Positions 5,851 through 11,055 of a DNA stretch of 11,055 nt are shown piece after piece (position 1 is the first letter of the stretch; each line of letters starts with the position of its first letter). A model generated the notes under the pieces. That model did not search any database and was not told the origin of the DNA. It saw only the letters and a list, made by a program, of their open reading frames with translations. Made by a program: the position numbers and the translations under genes. Origin of the DNA: Bacilli bacterium (GTDB lineage Bacteria; Bacillota_I; Bacilli_A; RF39; UBA660); the NCBI GenBank assembly GCA_028685445.1, contig JAQUDY010000022.1, forward strand, positions 1 to 11,055, read 5' to 3'.

Positions 5851-8454
5851 TTACACCACTTTATATGGGTCAACATTGCTTCCTGAACCAGTTACGCGAG
5901 TCTTAGAGTTGATAGAAACTGCAGGCCTGACGCCGATGCTGTAGTTCACATTGCTGTAGTACAAGTCCCCCGCCCAACCGACATCGAACGCGTGAGCATA
6001 GCCGCTCGAAGACATGTAGCTTGGCGAAAACACCCAATAATGCTCGTTCGTATACAAGTAATTAGTACTATTACCTCTTCCATATACTAATCCAGCCATG
6101 GCAGCTTCATCTGCAGAAAGCATTCCTACTGGATGAGTTAAAGCACCATTTCCTATGGTTGTATCACTTTTGGTAAAACGGTCATTTTTTAAACCACATT
6201 TAAAAGTAGGGCTTTTTGTTTCATATAAACGGTATCTTCCAGCATAGTTAGTTTGAACGCCAGTATTTCCGTATCCTGGTCCTGAATTGGTTCCATCTAT
6301 TTCATTTGCTAGTTGTCGATCATTACAAAATAGATTATCTACTATGTCCGCTTCAAATGATTTTTCCGCTATATTTGATGCATACCAATTATCTAATTCG
6401 TTTTTTATATTTGAGTTTGTCTCATTATATGTTGCTGCCTCGCTTGTTGTACCGTGTCTAACATCTGATGCCACTCCGTTTGCTCCACCATACATATATC
6501 CTACGTATTTTGCATCATTTATATTTGAATTAAATGCAGAAATACCAATTTCAGTATTAGAACCTGTATCATTTACATAGCCATTTGTATTAAACTGAGA
6601 CTCTGTTCCGTTATATACAAGTCGTATTGAGCCATCACCATTGATTCTTACTATCTTCCACTGGAAACCACCCCAGATTAGATTATTATTAAGCTCTGTT
6701 TTAACACCGCGGTAGTAATAGGAAGTTCCATATTCATCTTCTGCAGCATATAGTCCACTGGTTCCGTTTATTTCGCTAAAATCAGGTGTTCCTTTGGCTT
6801 CTATTGATACTCTTCCACCATCTTGGGCTAAAATTTTGTCGTATAAAGTATTTTTAGGTGCTTCTACTTTGAAAGGATTGGTATTACTACCATTACCCGT
6901 TACGCGAGTCTTAGAGTTGATAGAAACTGCAGGCCTGACGCCGATGCTGTAGTTCACATTGCTGTAGTACAAGTCCCCCGCCCAACCGACATCGAACGCG
7001 TGAGCATAGCCGCTCGAAGACATGTAGCTTGGCGAAAACACCCAATAATGCTCGTTCGTATACAAGTAATTAGTACTATTACCTCTTCCATATACTAATC
7101 CAGCCATGGCAGCTTCATCTGCAGAAAGCATTCCTACTGGATGAGTTAAAGCACCATTTCCTATGGTTGTATCACTTTTGGTAAAACGGTCATTTTTTAA
7201 ACCACATTTAAAAGTAGGGCTTTTTGTTTCATATAAACGGTATCTTCCAGCATAGTTAGTTTGAACGCCAGTATTTCCGTATCCTGGTCCTGAATTGGTT
7301 CCATCTATTTCATTTGCTAGTTGTCGATCATTACAAAATAGATTATCTACTATGTCCGCTTCAAATGATTTTTCCGCTATATTTGATGCATACCAATTAT
7401 CTAATTCGTTTTTTATATTTGAGTTTGTCTCATTATATGTTGCTGCCTCGCTTGTTGTACCGTGTCTAACATCTGATGCCACTCCGTTTGCTCCACCATA
7501 CATATATCCTACGTATTTTGCATCATTTATATTTGAATTAAATGCAGAAATACCAATTTCAGTATTAGAACCTGTATCATTTACATAGCCATTTGTATTA
7601 AACTGAGCCTCTGTTCCATTATAGATTAATCTTACTGAGCCATCCCCATTTATTCTTACTATCTTCCACTGGAAGCCTCCCCAGATTATATTATTATTTA
7701 GTTCTGACTTTTTACCTCGATAGTAATAGCTCATCCCGTATTCATCTTCTGCAGCATATAGTCCACTAGTTCCGTTTATTACATTAAACGCTGGTGTTCC
7801 TTTAGCCTCTATTGCTGATGCTCCTCCACCTTGGGCAAGAATTTTATTTTTTAGAGAATTAAAGCTTTCTGTCTTAGCGACTCCTACTATTGATAGTTTT
7901 ACTGACATTGTTTTATTTGTTATTGAGTTATCATTCCAAATTGCTTCGTTTTCCCCATTTAACCACATTCTAAAATTATATATATGGCTTTCATTTGGTT
8001 CAAATGAGTGACTTGTTAAAGTATAATTACTTTGATATCCAGTTAATCCTGATACTGTATCTATTGGTATATTTGTTAATATTTGTTTTCTATTTTCTGC
8101 TGGTCCATCTAAGTCTATTTTTACATAATCTTTATTTGTAATTGTTGTTGAGTTTTGAATGGACATTATAATTTGATATTGAATGTTATTATCACAATTA
8201 TTTTTCACAGTAAAAGTATATGGCGTAATAGTAACACCTTCACTATCTAAGATTGGATATGTGTTATTTAATGTTAAGGATGAATTATTTCCTGTTATTG
8301 ATACATTTATACAACTTAAAGTACTTATTACATTAGAGCTACTTTGAGTTTTACTTGCTCTAAATATTGCTAAAGTTCCAAATATAATTACTGAGAAAAC
8401 AGTAATTATTCCTAGTATCATATATAATAAGTATTTCTTTTTAATGTGTTTCAT
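5851..8454 (-). CDS. Anchored surface protein with two C-type-lectin-like repeats
   Basis: The 867-residue protein has an N-terminal basic stretch and one membrane helix (about 9-31), then a Thr/Ser/Asn-rich beta-sandwich-like domain (about 40-195) reminiscent of TasA/SipW-substrate proteins. Two repeats of 336-residue period follow (about 203-530 and 539-867). Each contains a GGFQWKIVRINGDGS strand, paired Cys (FCNDR and KCGLKNDRFT), a WVFSPSYM segment, NYSIGVRPAVSI and a closing NPFKV or DPYKV. This layout recalls the GVRPA-type, C-lectin/FGE-sulfatase-like domains of extracellular proteins. No LPxTG or C-terminal anchor is seen. AAGGTGA sets the start. Ligand and function are unknown; adhesion or recognition is inferred. 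The gene has its own promoter and follows the leuS terminator. Confidence 0.85.
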   Translation of the reverse strand: MKHIKKKYLLYMILGIITVFSVIIFGTLAIFRASKTQSSSNVISTLSCINVSITGNNSSLTLNNTYPILDSEGVTITPYTFTVKNNCDNNIQYQIIMSIQNSTTITNKDYVKIDLDGPAENRKQILTNIPIDTVSGLTGYQSNYTLTSHSFEPNESHIYNFRMWLNGENEAIWNDNSITNKTMSVKLSIVGVAKTESFNSLKNKILAQGGGASAIEAKGTPAFNVINGTSGLYAAEDEYGMSYYYRGKKSELNNNIIWGGFQWKIVRINGDGSVRLIYNGTEAQFNTNGYVNDTGSNTEIGISAFNSNINDAKYVGYMYGGANGVASDVRHGTTSEAATYNETNSNIKNELDNWYASNIAEKSFEADIVDNLFCNDRQLANEIDGTNSGPGYGNTGVQTNYAGRYRLYETKSPTFKCGLKNDRFTKSDTTIGNGALTHPVGMLSADEAAMAGLVYGRGNSTNYLYTNEHYWVFSPSYMSSSGYAHAFDVGWAGDLYYSNVNYSIGVRPAVSINSKTRVTGNGSNTNPFKVEAPKNTLYDKILAQDGGRVSIEAKGTPDFSEINGTSGLYAAEDEYGTSYYYRGVKTELNNNLIWGGFQWKIVRINGDGSIRLVYNGTESQFNTNGYVNDTGSNTEIGISAFNSNINDAKYVGYMYGGANGVASDVRHGTTSEAATYNETNSNIKNELDNWYASNIAEKSFEADIVDNLFCNDRQLANEIDGTNSGPGYGNTGVQTNYAGRYRLYETKSPTFKCGLKNDRFTKSDTTIGNGALTHPVGMLSADEAAMAGLVYGRGNSTNYLYTNEHYWVFSPSYMSSSGYAHAFDVGWAGDLYYSNVNYSIGVRPAVSINSKTRVTGSGSNVDPYKVV
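5891..6050 (-). other. GC-rich cassette, candidate variable region (copy 2)
   Basis: About 52% of bases are G or C across these 160 bp, by direct count of 5901-6050, against a very AT-rich surround. It encodes the end of the lectin-like domain (TNEHYWVFSPSYM to SINSKTRV), where surface loops precede the GVRP strand. The codons also change from A/T-ending to G/C-ending exactly here. Position, length and composition fit a variable region of a diversity-generating retroelement; a reverse transcriptase and template are not in the window. Confidence 0.5.
5891..6599 (-). repeat. Perfect 709-bp direct repeat, C-terminal copy
   Basis: By eye, this block has no difference from 6899-7607 (offset 1008 bp, in frame). 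It encodes residues about 620-855. Outside it the two repeats differ readily: from position 6600 on they drop to roughly 80% DNA identity, with many synonymous changes, and beyond 5890 they differ at once. Sharp edges around a perfect block point to recent gene conversion or unequal exchange. Confidence 0.9.
6899..7058 (-). other. GC-rich cassette, candidate variable region (copy 1)
   Basis: Identical to the cassette at 5891-6050. It lies inside the gene rather than at its end, so repeat 1 carries the same loop residues as repeat 2. Confidence 0.45.
6899..7607 (-). repeat. Perfect 709-bp direct repeat, N-terminal copy
   Basis: Partner of 5891-6599, encoding residues about 284-519. The last matching base toward the 5' end of the gene is 7607; 7608 is the first difference (Ala283 against Ser619). 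The 3' limit, at 6899, coincides with the end of the GC-rich cassette. Confidence 0.9.
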
Positions 8455-8478
8455 ATATTCACCTTACTTTGTATTTTT

Positions 8479-8507
8479 ATTTTAGCATAGAAAAAGATTA
8501 AATTCAA
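8479..8507 (-). promoter_or_regulatory. Promoter of the surface-protein gene
   Basis: On the minus strand TTGAAT (8502-8507), a 17-nt spacer and TAAAAT (8479-8484), preceded by TGC, form an extended -10 promoter. The -35 is exactly the 6-nt loop of the leuS terminator hairpin. The predicted start is about 15-20 nt before the ribosome binding site. Confidence 0.7.
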
Positions 8508-8517
8508 TTAATCTTTT
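8491..8517 (-). terminator. Rho-independent terminator of leuS (AT-rich)
   Basis: On the minus strand AAAAGATTAA, loop TTGAAT and TTAATCTTTT form a perfect 10-bp stem ending in a T-run, 4 nt after the leuS stop codon. The stem has only one G-C pair per arm, so efficiency may be modest. Confidence 0.65.
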
Positions 8518-8520
8518 GGG

Positions 8521-11055
8521 TTATTTTATTACAATATTTACTATTTTTTTAGGAATTATAATAGTTTTTACTATTTTTTTGTTTTCAGTATGTTTTATTA
8601 TATTAGGCTCTTTTAACGCTTCTTTTAAAACATCTTCTTCATTCATATTATTATTTACTAAAATAGACCCCCTTAATTTTCCATTTACTTGAACTCCTAT
8701 TTCGGTACTTTCTTGTTTTATTTTTGCATCATCATATAGTGGGTATTTCTGATTATGTATACTAAATTTATTATCTAAAACATTACACCATAATTCTTCT
8801 GTAATATGTGGCGCGAATGGCGCTAGTATTAAAAGAAGTTGTTCTAGGTAATATTTAGGTATTCCTTCTTTTTCATATTTAACTAACATATTTGAATATT
8901 CCATAATTCTAGCTAAAGATGTATTAAATTGAAAATTGTTTGTATCTTCTGTTACACTTTTTATAGTGTAATGTAGAATTTTTTCTAATTCCGGAATTTC
9001 TTTTTTGGAGTTATCAAAGTTTTTTACGAGTCTTTCTATTTTTTTATAGAATCTGTTGATTGCAACTATTCCATCATCTGTCCAAGGTCCACCATCTATA
9101 TAATTAAAACCAAACATTAAATAATTTCTTAATATGTCTGCTCCATATTTTTCTACTATCTCATCAGGTGCAACTGTATTTCCTCTACTTTTGCTCATCT
9201 TCTCACCATCTGAACCAAGTATTATTCCTTGGTGTACTAAAGATGTAAACGGTTCATCAAAATTTAAATATCCCATATCTCTAAGAGCTTTAGTAAAAAA
9301 TCTTGCATATAGAAGATGCATAACTGCATGTTCTATTCCTCCTACATATTTATCTACTGGAAGAAGTTTATTTATAATTTCTTTATTAAATGCTTCTTTT
9401 TGATTTTTAGCATCTGGATATCTTAAAAAATACCACGAAGAGCATACAAAGGTATCAAGTGTATCACATTCTCTTGTAGCATCTTCCCCACATTTAGGGC
9501 ATTTTACATTCATAAATTCTTTTGATTTTTTAAGTGGACTATCCCCATCAGGAGTAAACTCTGCAGACTTGGGTAAAAGTACTGGTAAATATTTGTCAGG
9601 AACTGGAACTATTCCACATTTGTCACAGTATATTATAGGAATAGGTGCTCCCCAGTATCTTTGTCTTGACACTAACCAATCTCTTAATTTATAGTTAGTT
9701 GTTCTTTTACCTGTTTTATTTTTTTCTAAAAATTCGTTTATCTTTTCTATCGCTTCTTCTTGATCAAGCCCATTTATAAGTTCTGAATTTATATGGATTC
9801 CATCTCCGATGTAAGCTTCTTGTTTTCTTCTAGTAAATGCGGTTTTATGAAGCTCATCTTTTACTTCATTTAATATTGTTGCCTCATCTGCCCATTCAAC
9901 TATGAATTTTCCTTGTTCAGCTAAGTCTAACTTTTGTTTTTCTTGTGATTCACTTTGTAGCTCAAAGTAGATTAGTTTACAATTTATATTATATGCTTTG
10001 TTTTTATTATACGCATAATAATGATGATTAATAGGGAATCCTGTATGTAGATATTTTAAATCATTATATCCAGTTTCTTCTATTATTTCTCTTTTAGCGC
10101 ATTCTAGTGGACTTTCATTTTCTTCTAATGTTCCTCCAACAAATAGTCTTCCTCCTAAGCCTTTCCAGTTAATAGTTAAATATTTATTGGTTTTAGGATT
10201 TTTTACCACAGCAACAATACTATTTTTATGTATTTCATTGTCTCTTTTTTCTCCTGTAACTTTTTGCACTACAGGGGTTATTTCTAGATTGTATTTAGTA
10301 GCGAAATCAAAATCTCTCTCATCATGAGCTGGAACCGCCATTATAGCACCTGTTCCATAGCTAGCTAAAACATAATCAGCTATATAGATCGGTATGCTTT
10401 TGTTGTTTATAGGATTTATTGCATATGATCCAGTAAATACTCCTGTTTTTTCTTTTACTGTACTTGTCCTATCTATTTCGCTTTGTTTTGCTGCTTCTAT
10501 TTTATAGTTTTCTACTTCTTTTTTTTGGTTTTTAATAGTAATTAAGTCTACTAAGTCATGTTCTGGGGCTAAAACGCAGTATGTTGCACCATATAAAGTA
10601 TCTGGCCTTGTAGTAAATACTTCAAACTCTTTATTTGTACCATCTACTTTAAAAGTAACTATTGCTCCTTCACTTTTACCTATCCAGTTTCTTTGTAAAT
10701 TTTTAGTTGCTTCTGGCCAATCTAGTTTATCTAAACTAGAAAGTAATTCATCAGCGTAATCAGTTATTTTAAAAAACCATTGGCTCATTTTTTTTCTTGT
10801 TATTAAAGTTTTACATCTTTCACACTCGCCGCTTAATACTTGTTCATTTGCAAGTACCGTATTACAAGACGGGCACCAGTTAACTGGAGCTTCTTTTTTA
10901 TAAGCAAGACCTTTTTCATAAAATTTTAGAAATAGCCACTGAGTCCATTTATAATAATCAGGATTTGATGTGTCTATTTCGTAGTTCCAATCATATGTTG
11001 CACCAATTTCTTTTAACTGTTTTTCCATAGTTTCAATGTTTTTTCTAGTTGATTC
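8521..11055 (-). CDS. leuS: Leucyl-tRNA synthetase with inserted Nudix domain (5' end outside window)
   Basis: About 844 codons are present; the frame is open through 11055, so the start and the HIGH motif lie beyond the edge. Numbering from the ATG at 11028, visible elements are CPSC and CERC zinc ligands (52-72), the editing-site FTTRPDTLYGATY (138-150), GTGAIMAVPAHDERDF (225-240), LRDWLVSRQRYWG (448-460), paired cysteines at 468-521, KMSKS (610-614), and an anticodon-binding C-terminus ending KKIVNIVIK. It charges tRNA-Leu in the cytoplasm; CP1 edits mischarged products. A Nudix domain of about 140 residues (about 260-400) interrupts CP1, between TPVVQKV and GDGIHINSELINGL. Apart from this insertion the length and motif order are normal, and the gene appears intact. 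Confidence 0.97.
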   Translation of the reverse strand, partial: ESTRKNIETMEKQLKEIGATYDWNYEIDTSNPDYYKWTQWLFLKFYEKGLAYKKEAPVNWCPSCNTVLANEQVLSGECERCKTLITRKKMSQWFFKITDYADELLSSLDKLDWPEATKNLQRNWIGKSEGAIVTFKVDGTNKEFEVFTTRPDTLYGATYCVLAPEHDLVDLITIKNQKKEVENYKIEAAKQSEIDRTSTVKEKTGVFTGSYAINPINNKSIPIYIADYVLASYGTGAIMAVPAHDERDFDFATKYNLEITPVVQKVTGEKRDNEIHKNSIVAVVKNPKTNKYLTINWKGLGGRLFVGGTLEENESPLECAKREIIEETGYNDLKYLHTGFPINHHYYAYNKNKAYNINCKLIYFELQSESQEKQKLDLAEQGKFIVEWADEATILNEVKDELHKTAFTRRKQEAYIGDGIHINSELINGLDQEEAIEKINEFLEKNKTGKRTTNYKLRDWLVSRQRYWGAPIPIIYCDKCGIVPVPDKYLPVLLPKSAEFTPDGDSPLKKSKEFMNVKCPKCGEDATRECDTLDTFVCSSWYFLRYPDAKNQKEAFNKEIINKLLPVDKYVGGIEHAVMHLLYARFFTKALRDMGYLNFDEPFTSLVHQGIILGSDGEKMSKSRGNTVAPDEIVEKYGADILRNYLMFGFNYIDGGPWTDDGIVAINRFYKKIERLVKNFDNSKKEIPELEKILHYTIKSVTEDTNNFQFNTSLARIMEYSNMLVKYEKEGIPKYYLEQLLLILAPFAPHITEELWCNVLDNKFSIHNQKYPLYDDAKIKQESTEIGVQVNGKLRGSILVNNNMNEEDVLKEALKEPNIIKHTENKKIVKTIIIPKKIVNIVIK
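9820..10257 (-). other. Nudix hydrolase domain inside the LeuRS editing domain
   Basis: Residues about 258-403 (numbering from the ATG at 11028) form a full Nudix fold. The Nudix box is exact: G299-x5-E305-x7-R313-E314-I-I-E317-E318-T-G320-Y321, with all metal-binding Glu present. This contrasts with the degenerate box of the regulator at 3912-4586. In ordinary LeuRS this spot holds only a short linker. Catalytic activity is likely; the substrate is unknown. Confidence 0.88.

Noticed and set aside
6287..6580. 97-codon plus-strand open frame, repeated exactly at 7295-7588
   Set aside because: It is antisense to the surface-protein gene, and its duplication simply follows from the 709-bp repeat.
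5851..8454. Complete diversity-generating retroelement in the window
   Set aside because: No reverse transcriptase, avd gene or template repeat is visible; only target-like cassettes are present.
9134..9403. Plus-strand open frame inside leuS
   Set aside because: Antisense to conserved LeuRS motifs including KMSKS; no ribosome binding site.
1..11055. Mycoplasma-type code (TGA as Trp)
   Set aside because: TGG is used for Trp in leuS and the regulator gene ends with TGA in an ATGA overlap, so the standard code fits.
1..11055. CRISPR array, insertion sequence or prophage genes
   Set aside because: No short regularly spaced repeats, transposase, integrase or phage structural gene was found.

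Overview
The window is compact, AT-rich bacterial DNA read with the standard genetic code: TGG is used for Trp, and TGA is a real stop in an ATGA gene overlap. The gene set is that of a walled, low-GC Firmicutes/Bacilli-type organism: a YtgP/SpoVB-type lipid II flippase, a Cse60-like small protein, AGGAG-type ribosome binding sites, very short spacers, and an N-terminally anchored multi-repeat surface protein of a kind common in uncultured gut Bacilli. The host assignment is inference. Nearly all genes lie on the minus strand; only one small gene (912-1238) is on the plus strand.

Layout. Positions 1-849 hold, on the minus strand, trmB (tRNA m7G46 methyltransferase) followed by the start of a lipoprotein gene that runs off the window. 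A 108-residue plus-strand gene diverges from trmB and ends tail-to-tail, with a 4-nt overlap, against a MurJ/YtgP-like flippase gene. The flippase gene is preceded by a Cse60-like gene. A 165-bp spacer (3073-3237) with a long imperfect inverted repeat around a possible promoter separates this pair from the next operon. Positions 3238-5178 form a tight salvage operon: tdk (thymidine kinase), a Nudix-winged-helix protein of NrtR type, and tmk (dTMP kinase). It has a near-perfect promoter whose start point is covered by a 20-bp palindrome, which suggests autoregulation by the embedded regulator.

Upstream lie a zinc-ribbon protein gene with its own terminator, a GC-enriched hairpin-rich spacer, and a large gene (5851-8454) for an anchored surface protein. 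That protein has an N-terminal membrane anchor, a beta-sandwich-like domain, and two 336-residue repeats. The repeats share 709 bp of DNA with no difference that I could see. Each ends in a block of about 160 bp at roughly 52% GC, far richer than the DNA around it. This block encodes the ...GVRPAVSI end of a C-type-lectin-like domain, so it looks like a variable region of a diversity-generating retroelement or another recombining cassette. No reverse transcriptase or template repeat is in the window.

The right end holds most of leuS. This leucyl-tRNA synthetase carries a complete Nudix hydrolase domain, with an intact Nudix box, inserted into its CP1 editing domain. The observations most worth following are this fusion, the palindrome-controlled tdk operon, and the GC-rich identical cassettes of the surface protein.
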